From an uncultured Porphyromonadaceae bacterium (GTDB lineage Bacteria > Bacteroidota > Bacteroidia > Bacteroidales > Muribaculaceae), in contig CAMVDK010000189.1 of NCBI GenBank assembly GCA_947166165.1, positions 1 to 6,057 on the forward strand: 6,057 nt of DNA, read 5' to 3'. The position numbers were made by a program, and so were the translations under genes. How positions within the stretch are numbered: the first letter of the stretch is position 1; the number at the start of each line of letters is the position of its first letter. Under the pieces are notes generated by a model. The model worked only from the letters and a program-made list of their open reading frames with translations. It was not told the DNA's origin and did no database searches. This document shows, piece after piece, positions 1 through 5,896 of the stretch.

Positions 1-184
1 GGTGGCCGTGGCCGCCTTCCTGCACGACCAGATTGCCTTCACCGCGATTGCCCACATCGTGCAAGCCACCATGCAGGCCACCCCACACATCGGCAGCCCC
101 ACCTACGACGACCTCGTGGCCACCAACGCCGAGGCGCGACAGCGAGCAACCGAAACAATGAAGCGCATGAGCCTTGCCCACTAG
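1..184 (+). CDS. dxr: 1-deoxy-D-xylulose 5-phosphate reductoisomerase, C-terminal fragment
   Basis: This is the 3' end of a gene that enters from the left edge; the codon phase starts at base 2 and a TAG stop lies at 182-184. DXR converts 1-deoxy-D-xylulose 5-phosphate to 2-C-methyl-D-erythritol 4-phosphate with NADPH in the cytoplasmic MEP isoprenoid pathway. The visible ~60 residues begin VAVAAFLHDQIAF, which matches the family's NEVAVAAFL block at the start of the C-terminal helical domain. They continue with a PTYDDL...NAEAR stretch like the 'DDVLSVDANAR' region that ends the E. coli enzyme, and finish in a short basic helix. The catalytic and NADPH-binding parts are outside the window. 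rseP follows 74 bp downstream on the same strand, an arrangement common in Bacteroidetes and consistent with co-transcription. I am confident of the family; whether the gene is intact cannot be judged here. Confidence 0.93.
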   Translation, partial: VAVAAFLHDQIAFTAIAHIVQATMQATPHIGSPTYDDLVATNAEARQRATETMKRMSLAH

Positions 185-258
185 CTCAAATCATAATAGC
201 AGGATACCGACAATCAACTTTTTTCTAAACATCAAACTACTAACCATCAACTAGATAA

Positions 259-1722
259 ATGACCTCAACATTTTGGCTGAAAGCCCTTGAAATGATCCTG
301 GCATTGAGCTTGCTGGTGATCGTTCACGAGTTTGGACACTATTTCTTCGCCCGCCTGTTTGGCATCTGGGTGGAGAAGTTCTATATGTTCTTCAACCCCT
401 GGTTCAGCATCGTGCGCTGGGACCCCAAGCGCCACAAGCTGGAATTCTTCAAGCGCAATCCCACCGACCCGGCATCGTCTGACAAGGAAGGCAAAACAGA
501 AGATTCCTCCCCTGCAAATGAAGCCGCTCCCGCGCAGCAGCCTCCCACCGGCAAGGCCTCCTGGCGCGACACCGTCTACGGCATCGGCTGGGTGCCCCTG
601 GGCGGCTATTGCGCCATATCTGGCATGATCGACGAGTCGATGAACACCGAGCAGATGAAGCAACCCGCCAAGCCCTATGAGTTCCGCAGCAAGCCAGCCT
701 GGCAGCGGCTGCTGGTGATGGTGGGCGGCGTGCTGTTCAACTTCCTGACCGTGATTGTGATCTACACTGGCATTGTGTATGCCTACGGCGAGCTGACCAT
801 CAACTTCGAAGACGCCACCGAGGGCCTGGCCTATTGCGACAGCGCCCACAGCATCGGCTTCCAGGACGGCGACATCCCCTGGGCTGCCGATGGCAAACGC
901 ATCCACAGCCGCGCCGACATCCAAGACGTGATCACGGCAAAGACCGTCACCGTGGTGCGCAACCGGCACGACACGGTGGCCATCCAGATTCCCGACAACT
1001 TCCTCAGCACCGGCAACAAGGATGCAGAAGCCGGCCAAGAGTTCTGGGACTTCAGGCTGCCGGTGGTCATCGCCCAGTCGCAGCCCAATTCGGGAGCCGA
1101 AAAGGCCGGGCTGCAAACGGGCGACCGCATGCTTGCCGTGGGCAACGACTCCACTCCGAGCTTCACCGAGTTCACCGCCGCGCTGCAAAAGCACAAAGGC
1201 CAGACCGTGGAGCTGCGCTACCTGCGTGGCGGCCACGAAACCTCCACACAAATCCAGGTGGACAGTGACGGCAAAATAGGCATACTGCTGCAGCCCATCA
1301 CCAAAATCTACAATGTGCAGGTGAAGGAATACAACCTGCTGCAGAGCATCCCCCGGGGCGCCGTGATGGCATGGACGCAGACCGCCAGCTACGTCAAGAG
1401 CCTCAAGCTGCTCTTCACGGCCGAAGGAGCCAAGAGCCTGGGTGGGTTCGGCGCCATCGGCAGCATCTTCCCCGACGAGTGGAACTGGCTTGACTTCTTG
1501 AGCATCACCGCCATCCTGAGTATGATTCTGGCCGTGATGAACATCCTGCCCATTCCGGCGCTCGACGGCGGGCATGTGCTCTTCCTGCTTTGGGAAATCA
1601 TCACCCGCCGCAAGCCCAGCGACAAATTCCTCGAGTATGCCCAGATCACCGGCATGGTCCTGCTCTTTGCCCTGCTGCTCTATGCCAACGGCAACGACAT
1701 CTACCGGTTCTTCTTCAAATAA
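259..1722 (+). CDS. rseP: RseP-type site-2 intramembrane zinc metalloprotease
   Basis: A 487-residue member of the M50B site-2 protease family, which cuts membrane-spanning substrates (in E. coli the anti-sigma factor RseA and remnant signal peptides) within the inner membrane. The zinc motif HEFGH lies at residues 23-27 inside the first membrane segment (about 8-24). The conserved GGY element is at 115-117 and a second hydrophobic segment spans about 151-176. Two PDZ-like domains follow, about 188-260 and 269-343; the second carries a clear GAEKAGLQTGD carboxylate-binding-loop region. The third zinc ligand is D436 in NILPIPALDGGH, within a hydrophobic segment starting near 413, and a last segment covers about 463-477. 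All catalytic residues are present. A hydrophilic low-complexity insert (about 66-98) separates the HExxH helix from the GGY region, making the protein longer than the ~450-residue E. coli one. The start at 259 is chosen because it places HExxH at the usual residue 22-23; it has an A-rich upstream and no Shine-Dalgarno. It probably shares a transcript with dxr. The natural substrate in this organism cannot be read from the sequence. Confidence 0.95.
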   Translation: MTSTFWLKALEMILALSLLVIVHEFGHYFFARLFGIWVEKFYMFFNPWFSIVRWDPKRHKLEFFKRNPTDPASSDKEGKTEDSSPANEAAPAQQPPTGKASWRDTVYGIGWVPLGGYCAISGMIDESMNTEQMKQPAKPYEFRSKPAWQRLLVMVGGVLFNFLTVIVIYTGIVYAYGELTINFEDATEGLAYCDSAHSIGFQDGDIPWAADGKRIHSRADIQDVITAKTVTVVRNRHDTVAIQIPDNFLSTGNKDAEAGQEFWDFRLPVVIAQSQPNSGAEKAGLQTGDRMLAVGNDSTPSFTEFTAALQKHKGQTVELRYLRGGHETSTQIQVDSDGKIGILLQPITKIYNVQVKEYNLLQSIPRGAVMAWTQTASYVKSLKLLFTAEGAKSLGGFGAIGSIFPDEWNWLDFLSITAILSMILAVMNILPIPALDGGHVLFLLWEIITRRKPSDKFLEYAQITGMVLLFALLLYANGNDIYRFFFK

Positions 1723-1736
1723 CCGCGCATTGAGAG

Positions 1737-1800
1737 GAATGAAGACAAAAGAGCACAACCACGCACTGTGAGCAGGCCGAATGAAGACAAAAGTACACAA
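1737..1800 (+). repeat. Pair of 22-bp direct repeats after rseP
   Basis: GAATGAAGACAAAAG followed by nearly the same seven bases occurs at 1737-1758 and again at 1779-1800; 20 of 22 positions agree and the copies start 42 bp apart. The AAGACAAAAG core resembles the AAGAACAAAAG core of the inverted repeat that follows at 1817-1911, so both seem to belong to one short repeat family. Neither copy is coding in a believable frame. The first copy begins 14 bp after the rseP stop codon. Confidence 0.75.
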
Positions 1801-1816
1801 GCCTTCCACTCGGGTG

Positions 1817-1911
1817 GACATAAGAACAAAAGGATAATTCAATGCTTCGCGAAACATCCTTCTCAAAACATCATTGCTTTTGTTCTTATTAAAAGCTTTT
1901 GTTCTTATGTC
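1817..1911. repeat. Perfect 16-bp inverted repeat with an extra third arm
   Basis: GACATAAGAACAAAAG at 1817-1832 is matched exactly by its reverse complement CTTTTGTTCTTATGTC at 1896-1911. A further partial copy of the right arm, CTTTTGTTCTTAT, sits at 1877-1889, so the left arm could pair with either (loop of about 44 or 63 nt). The two right arms are themselves a 14-bp direct repeat (1876-1889 and 1895-1908), and between them GCTTTT/AAAAGC can form a small hairpin. The arms are AT-rich with no GC-rich stem plus U-tract, so this does not look like a standard intrinsic terminator. It could be a remnant of a small non-autonomous element or a regulatory structure in the rseP-rlmI spacer; the function is unknown. 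Confidence 0.75.
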
Positions 1912-1936
1912 TAAAAAACTCCAGCCAAAGCTATTA

Positions 1937-2010
1937 ATTGTGAATTGTGAATTGTGCATTGTGAATTGTGCATTGTGAATTGTGCATTGAAAACATTGTG
2001 CATTGAAAAC
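1937..2010 (+). repeat. Tandem heptamer array ATTGTGA/ATTGTGC upstream of rlmI
   Basis: Seven contiguous heptamers, ATTGTGA or ATTGTGC, run from 1937 to 1985. After the first unit they alternate strictly, giving three copies of the 14-mer ATTGTGAATTGTGC. The array ends in a different higher-order unit: the 16-mer ATTGTGCATTGAAAAC is present twice in exact tandem (1979-1994 and 1995-2010). The rlmI start codon lies only 8 bp further on, so the array occupies the position of the 5' leader. A second copy of the heptamer array follows rlmI. Such arrays generate spurious cysteine-rich or His/Asn-rich translations and are best treated as non-coding. Confidence 0.9.
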
Positions 2011-2018
2011 CAAGCGAT

Positions 2019-3203
2019 ATGCAATATAAAACCGTCACGCTGCTTCGCGGCAAAGAGAGCTCGCTCGAGCGGATGCACCCATGGGTGTTCTCGGGAGCCA
2101 TCGCCCGGCTCGACGCGGGCATCGAGGAGGGCGACCTGGTGAGCGTCTACACGCACGAAGGCCGCCATTTGGGCAACGGCCACTACCAGGTGGGCAGCAT
2201 CGCCGTGCGCATGCTCGCCTTCGACGACCGCGACATCGACACGGCCTTCTATCTCGAGCGCCTCACCGATGCCCTGCGCGTGAGGCAGGCGCTGCGCCTG
2301 ATGCGGCCCGACAACAACGCCTTCCGACTGGTGCACGGCGAGGGCGACTTCCTGCCCGGGCTGGTGGTGGACATCTACGCCGGCACTGCCGTAGTGCAGG
2401 CCCACTCGCCCGGAATGCACTTTGCCCGCCACCAGATTGCCGAGGCCTTGATGCAACTGCCCGGCGGCTGGCTGCGCAACGTCTACTACAAGAGCGAGAC
2501 CACCCTGCCCTACAAGGCCCACCTCGACCCCGAGAACCAGTACCTGGTAGGCCAGTTCGACACCGATGTGGCCATGGAAAACGGGCTGCAGTTCCATGTG
2601 GACTGGCTGCGGGGGCAGAAGACCGGCTTCTTTGTCGACCAACGCGAGAACCGCCGCCTGCTCGAGCACTATGCCGCCAACCGGCGCGTGCTGAACATGT
2701 TCTGCTACACCGGCGGATTCTCGTTCTACGCCATGCGTGGCGGCGCCCAACTCGTGCACTCGGTCGACAGCAGCGCCAAGGCCGTCAAGCTGACGCGCGA
2801 CAATGTGGCGCTGAACTATCCCGACGACCCACGCCACGAGGCCTTCGCCGACGACGCGTTCAAATATCTCGACGCGATGGAGGCTGGTGCCTACGACCTG
2901 ATCATCCTCGACCCGCCCGCCTTCGCCAAGCACAAGAGCGCACTCAAGAACGCCTTGATTGGCTACCGCAAACTCAACGCCAAAGCCTTCGGCAAGATTG
3001 CCCCGGGCGGCGTGCTGTTCACCTTCTCGTGCTCGCAGGCGGTGAGCAAGGAGCAGTTCCGCCTGGCCGTGTTCAGCGCGGCCGCCCAGAGCCGCCGCCG
3101 AGTGCGCATCCTCCACCAGCTCACCCAGCCCGCCGACCACCCCATCAACATCTACCACCCCGAGGGCGAATACCTCAAGGGGCTCGTGCTATATGTGGAA
3201 TGA
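2019..3203 (+). CDS. rlmI: 23S rRNA (cytosine-5)-methyltransferase RlmI-like
   Basis: A 394-residue protein close in length to E. coli RlmI (396), which methylates C5 of cytosine 1962 in 23S rRNA using S-adenosylmethionine. The N-terminus (about 1-75) fits a PUA RNA-binding domain, with the family's HPWVFSGAI near 20-28. A linker domain containing GDFLPGLVVD follows, and then a class I Rossmann methyltransferase domain. There, LNMFCYTGGFS (225-235) is the SAM-binding motif I, VDSS is the acidic strand-2 end, DPPAFAK (298-304) is motif IV and FSCS with C338 is the motif VI cysteine. The end, ADHP...EGEYLKGL, matches the RlmI C-terminus closely. No part appears missing. The ATG at 2019 is chosen because it puts HPWVF at the expected place; there is no Shine-Dalgarno. 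The gene is bracketed by copies of the same heptamer repeat (1937-2010, 3213-3244) and appears to be a monocistronic unit. Target specificity is inferred from homology; a related RlmI/RlmK-family activity is the main alternative. Confidence 0.92.
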   Translation: MQYKTVTLLRGKESSLERMHPWVFSGAIARLDAGIEEGDLVSVYTHEGRHLGNGHYQVGSIAVRMLAFDDRDIDTAFYLERLTDALRVRQALRLMRPDNNAFRLVHGEGDFLPGLVVDIYAGTAVVQAHSPGMHFARHQIAEALMQLPGGWLRNVYYKSETTLPYKAHLDPENQYLVGQFDTDVAMENGLQFHVDWLRGQKTGFFVDQRENRRLLEHYAANRRVLNMFCYTGGFSFYAMRGGAQLVHSVDSSAKAVKLTRDNVALNYPDDPRHEAFADDAFKYLDAMEAGAYDLIILDPPAFAKHKSALKNALIGYRKLNAKAFGKIAPGGVLFTFSCSQAVSKEQFRLAVFSAAAQSRRRVRILHQLTQPADHPINIYHPEGEYLKGLVLYVE

Positions 3204-3212
3204 GCCACCTGA

Positions 3213-3244
3213 ATTGTGAATTGTGCATTGTGAATTGTGCATTG
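3213..3244 (+). repeat. Second ATTGTGA/ATTGTGC heptamer array, downstream of rlmI
   Basis: Four alternating heptamers (two copies of the 14-mer ATTGTGAATTGTGC) plus a trailing ATTG begin 9 bp after the rlmI stop codon. The stretch 3210-3244 is identical over 35 bp to 1941-1975 in the upstream array and lies in the same orientation, so rlmI sits between direct repeats about 1.27 kb apart. The rest of the spacer (3245-3295) is AT-rich and should contain the promoter of the next gene, but I cannot pick a convincing -33/-7 pair. Confidence 0.88.
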
Positions 3245-3295
3245 CAGAGAGATAACCACCTTATTATATTAACCTTTTATTCAACCTATTTTTTT

Positions 3296-5131
3296 ATGAA
3301 ACATTTACTCACTCTGCTCACCATGTCGGCCCTGTGTGCCGGTGCTTGGGCTCAAGAGCTCACCGTGGCCGATGGCACGGTCACCGAGAACCGCATTCCC
3401 GTGTGTGGCAACTACTACGACTTCACGGGCAAGTACACCCACATGATTTATCCCGCCGAGATGCTCAGCGAGATGGAGGGTGCCGACATCACAGCTGTCA
3501 CCTTCTACGCCACGGCCAACATCGGCTTCAACGGCGGCAACGAGACGCTCGATGTGAAGGTGGTCGACGAGACTTCGATCTACGACAAGGTGACCGAGGG
3601 TCTGACCCGCGTGTTCGCCGGCACCATCGTGCCCGAGGGCGACAAGATGACTGTCACCTTCGACGAGCCGTTCACCTACAGCGGCGGCAACCTGTTGCTC
3701 TCGTTCATGTGGGACGGCAGCGGCAGCTACCAAGACGTTTCGTTCTACGGCATCGAGGCCACCGGCGCCAGCGTGTGGTACAGCTTCAGCTCCACGCTCA
3801 TCAACTTCCTGCCCAAGGCCACGTTTGCCTACAGTGCCGAGACGAGCGACTATGCCGCGCGCGTCAACCCGACCGAGGTGGCCTTCGGCACCGTGCCCGC
3901 CAACAACGTGCCCGCTACCATCAACGTGAAGGTGACCAACCGTGGTGCTCTCGACATCACGCCCGCCGTGGCCATCGAAGGCGAGGGCTTCGCCACCGCC
4001 TATGAGGCCACCACGCTGGCAAAGGGACAGGCCGTCGATGTGCCCGTCACCCTGACAGCCACCGCCAACGGCGAGTACACCGGCACGCTCACCATCACCG
4101 CCTTCGAGGGCGAGGGTGGCACCTTCGCGCTCCCGCTCAGCGCCACCGTCACCGACCCCGTGTATGAAATCACTGTGAGTGACGGCACCTCCACCAGCAA
4201 CTACATCCCCCTGTACTCCTACTACTGGGACGAGAGCCCACGCGCTCAGACCATCTACAACATGGCCGACCTGGCCGAGCTGGCTGGCAAGGAGATCACC
4301 TCGGTGACCTACTACCCCACCGCCAACATCGACCTGTCGCTCAATGGCGAGGCCACCCTCTCGATGGGCACCACCGAGCTCAACTACTTCTATGGCCACG
4401 AGGAATTCCTGCCCGTCACCGCTTGCGGCACCTGGACTCCGCAGAGCGACGGCAGCTTCACCATCACGTTCGACACCCCGTATCTCTACACCGGCGAGGA
4501 GAACCTGGTCGTTGATTTCCACGTCACCACTTCCGGCACTTCGTATGCTTCGGGCTCGTTCTATGGCAAAACCTACAGCACCAGCGACAGCGAGAAGACC
4601 TTCTCGATGTACCAGTACAGCACCTACCCCTACACCTCGTCGTTTGTGCCCAAGACCACCTTCGGCTACCGTCCCGCCGAGACTCCTGCCGAGCCTGTGA
4701 TCACCGTCACGCCCGACTTCGGCACCTACGATGGCGAGCAGACTGTCATGGTCGCCGTCGAGAACCAGCCCGAGGGTTCGGCCATCATGTACCGCTTCGA
4801 GGAAGCCGAGGCCGGCAACGCTCCGCGCCGCCTCGAGGGCGACAACTGGAACGCCTACAACGAGGAGACCGGCATCGTGGTCGACCGCAGCGGTTTGCTC
4901 ACCATTGCCCTCGTCGACGCCAACCAGGAGGAAATCACCAGCATCGAGGGTGAGTATGTGATCAACATGGACGTCACCGGCATCGAGACCGTGACCGCCG
5001 GCAAGACCGTGGCCGCCGTGCGCTACTTCAACGCTGCCGGCCAGGCTGCCGACAAGGCCTTCAGCGGCGTGAACATCGTCGTGACCACCTACACCGACGG
5101 CACCCAGGCCGTGGCCAAGGTGGTGAAGTGA
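3296..5131 (+). CDS. Secreted multidomain beta-sandwich protein with duplicated domain
   Basis: A 611-residue exported protein of unknown function. Residues 1-19 form a signal peptide (MKHLLTLLT..., cleavage likely after AWA). Residues about 22-179 and 292-458 are two copies of one domain: VADGTVTENRIPV pairs with VSDGTSTSNYIPL, ITAVTFYATANI with ITSVTYYPTANI, MTVTFDEPFTYSG with FTITFDTPYLYTG, and LPKATFAY with VPKTTFGY. Between them (about 185-290) is an Ig-like domain starting NPTEVAFGTVP, of the type that follows such modules in Bacteroidales surface proteins. Residues about 467-557 resemble a chitobiase C-terminal-like beta domain (ITVTPDFGTYDGEQTV...). The last ~49 residues, from IETV at 563, resemble the C-terminal sorting-type tail seen in Prevotella-like proteins (YFNAAGQ...GVNIVVTTYTDG). 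No enzyme motif is visible, so adhesion, matrix or glycan binding is only a guess. The ATG at 3296 is chosen because it gives a clean signal peptide; upstream in-frame sequence overlaps rlmI in another frame. It is probably monocistronic and ends at the hairpin 25 bp downstream. Confidence 0.87.
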   Translation: MKHLLTLLTMSALCAGAWAQELTVADGTVTENRIPVCGNYYDFTGKYTHMIYPAEMLSEMEGADITAVTFYATANIGFNGGNETLDVKVVDETSIYDKVTEGLTRVFAGTIVPEGDKMTVTFDEPFTYSGGNLLLSFMWDGSGSYQDVSFYGIEATGASVWYSFSSTLINFLPKATFAYSAETSDYAARVNPTEVAFGTVPANNVPATINVKVTNRGALDITPAVAIEGEGFATAYEATTLAKGQAVDVPVTLTATANGEYTGTLTITAFEGEGGTFALPLSATVTDPVYEITVSDGTSTSNYIPLYSYYWDESPRAQTIYNMADLAELAGKEITSVTYYPTANIDLSLNGEATLSMGTTELNYFYGHEEFLPVTACGTWTPQSDGSFTITFDTPYLYTGEENLVVDFHVTTSGTSYASGSFYGKTYSTSDSEKTFSMYQYSTYPYTSSFVPKTTFGYRPAETPAEPVITVTPDFGTYDGEQTVMVAVENQPEGSAIMYRFEEAEAGNAPRRLEGDNWNAYNEETGIVVDRSGLLTIALVDANQEEITSIEGEYVINMDVTGIETVTAGKTVAAVRYFNAAGQAADKAFSGVNIVVTTYTDGTQAVAKVVK

Positions 5132-5155
5132 GCCTACTGAACACCTGAATCTATC

Positions 5156-5197
5156 GAGAGCCGCGTCGGCACATTGCCGACGCGGCTCTCTTATCTT
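5156..5197 (+). terminator. Intrinsic terminator of the secreted-protein gene
   Basis: GAGAGCCGCGTCGGCA at 5156-5171 pairs perfectly with TGCCGACGCGGCTCTC at 5175-5190, giving a 16-bp GC-rich stem with a 3-nt CAT loop. It is followed by TTATCTT on the plus strand and begins 25 bp after the TGA of the upstream gene. The minus-strand side lacks a U-rich tail, so it should act mainly for the plus-strand gene, though so stable a stem could also slow transcription arriving from the convergent DUF695 gene. Confidence 0.88.
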
Positions 5198-5247
5198 CGG
5201 CAGCACCAGCCCTGCGAAACGCTGTGGTGCGACTTGGCGGCGGGAGC

Positions 5248-5261
5248 TTGTTGCGCAACAA
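5248..5261. repeat. 14-bp perfect palindrome
   Basis: TTGTTGCGCAACAA is self-complementary and lies in the spacer between the terminator at 5156-5197 and the end of the DUF695 gene, about 20 bp past that gene's stop codon. It could be a weak transcript-end hairpin core or a dimeric protein-binding site, but a single copy in a convergent spacer gives no way to choose, and chance is possible. Confidence 0.4.
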
Positions 5262-5281
5262 TCAGTCTTGGGGCTGGGGCT

Positions 5282-5737
5282 TCACACCGGCGAGTCTTCG
5301 TCGGGGATTTCGGTCTCGCGCATTTCCTGGTACTCGCTCCACTCGGGGTCGGCCTCGGCGTAGAACTCGAGGGGGAGCTGCTCGAAAGGCTCGAGAATCT
5401 CGTTGAGCTTGCGCTGGAAGATGTGCAGGCTGCGCACGTAGAGCACCCAGTTGCGCTCGTCGGCTCCGGTGTAGATGCCCGTGAGTATGGCCATGGGGTC
5501 GCGGCGGAACTCAGCGGCCATGGCATCGGTGACCTGCTCCATGAGGCGCGCGGTGGCGTCGGGGGGCATGCCGGCGGAGTCGCCCTGGTAGCGCCAGGTG
5601 ATTTCGATGCGCGTGTTGTAGACACCGGCGGCCATGGCGGCGTCCATGTCGCGCCGGCCGGTGACCATGACCAGGCGTCCGTCGTCGGCCTGGGCCGGGG
5701 CCGTCCACCACTCGTCGGTAAGTTTCAGTTTAGCCAT
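5282..5737 (-). CDS. DUF695-family protein of unknown function
   Basis: A 151-residue, probably cytoplasmic, acidic protein with no signal peptide or membrane segment. I recognise the layout of DUF695: an early W-W and a VTGRRD stretch (24-30), a YNTRIEITWRY strand (40-50), MPPDATARLMEQV (57-69) beginning a helix, ILTGIYTGADERNWVLY (84-100) as a beta hairpin, an IFQRKLNE helix (106-113), and the DPEW plus Y signature near the end (130-136). The family has no established biochemical role. The start at 5737 (MAKLKL) is preferred over an in-frame ATG at 5791, because the extra 18 residues are not family-like and would run close to the gdhA terminator. The gene lies 159 bp downstream of gdhA on the same strand but is separated from it by a strong terminator, so it is probably transcribed on its own; I cannot identify its promoter. 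It converges on the secreted-protein gene. Confidence 0.83.
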   Translation of the reverse strand: MAKLKLTDEWWTAPAQADDGRLVMVTGRRDMDAAMAAGVYNTRIEITWRYQGDSAGMPPDATARLMEQVTDAMAAEFRRDPMAILTGIYTGADERNWVLYVRSLHIFQRKLNEILEPFEQLPLEFYAEADPEWSEYQEMRETEIPDEDSPV

Positions 5738-5805
5738 AGTTATGCTGCTTGTGTGAAATGCGTGATGCTTGAGGCGGGGCCATACCGGCAACGGGTGCTG
5801 CCCCT

Positions 5806-5848
5806 AAAAAAAGGCAGGTTACCGAATTCGCTCCGGCGACCTGCCTTT
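5806..5848 (-). terminator. Intrinsic terminator of gdhA
   Basis: Read on the minus strand, AAAGGCAGGT (from 5848) pairs perfectly with ACCTGCCTTT (ending at 5810), and the stem runs into an unbroken seven-T tract (the A-run at 5806-5812 on the plus strand). The 19-nt loop can extend the stem by an inner CCG/CGG pair across a small internal bulge. It begins 48 bp after the gdhA stop codon, which is where a terminator for that gene belongs. Confidence 0.9.
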
Positions 5849-5896
5849 GTCAAATAGTTAAGCAATCTATTTTGGTTATATTCAATATTTGCTTAA

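Noticed and set aside
1937..2010. A small cysteine-rich peptide (CELCIVNCAL-like) encoded by the heptamer arrays
   Set aside because: The same peptide appears wherever the repeat occurs because of the repeat sequence itself; no start codon or conserved context supports translation.
1937..2010. A CRISPR array
   Set aside because: The units are 7-16 bp and contiguous with no unique spacers, and there are no cas genes.
265..2013. A 582-codon stop-free frame antisense to rseP
   Set aside because: It mirrors rseP, whose identity is certain; its translation is low in family-like features and its end passes through the heptamer repeats. Long open antisense frames are expected under GC-rich codon use.
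1911..3158. A 415-codon open frame antisense to rlmI
   Set aside because: It shadows a well-recognised methyltransferase, and one end is translated repeat sequence (MHNSQ-type). There is no start context or recognisable domain.
2081..3295. N-terminal extension of the secreted protein back into rlmI
   Set aside because: The frame is open for 405 more codons, but that part is an Arg/Pro/Ala-rich shadow of rlmI. The ATG at 3296 gives a proper signal peptide.
3245..3295. Bacteroidetes -33/-7 promoter for the secreted-protein gene
   Set aside because: A promoter is expected here, but no TTTG and TAnnTTTG pair with correct spacing could be found by eye, so none is called.
3305..5206. A 633-codon open frame antisense to the secreted-protein gene
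   Set aside because: Composition is dominated by G, V, H and D as expected from the reverse of GC-biased codons, it has no recognisable domain, and it begins inside the terminator region.
5738..5791. Longer start for the DUF695 protein at 5791
   Set aside because: The 18 added residues do not fit the family and the longer start is close to the gdhA terminator; the MAKLKL start is more natural.
5858..5896. 8-bp inverted repeat TTAAGCAA/TTGCTTAA just after gdhA
   Set aside because: AT-rich, with a 23-nt loop and no U-tract of its own; the GC-richer hairpin at 5806-5848 explains termination better.
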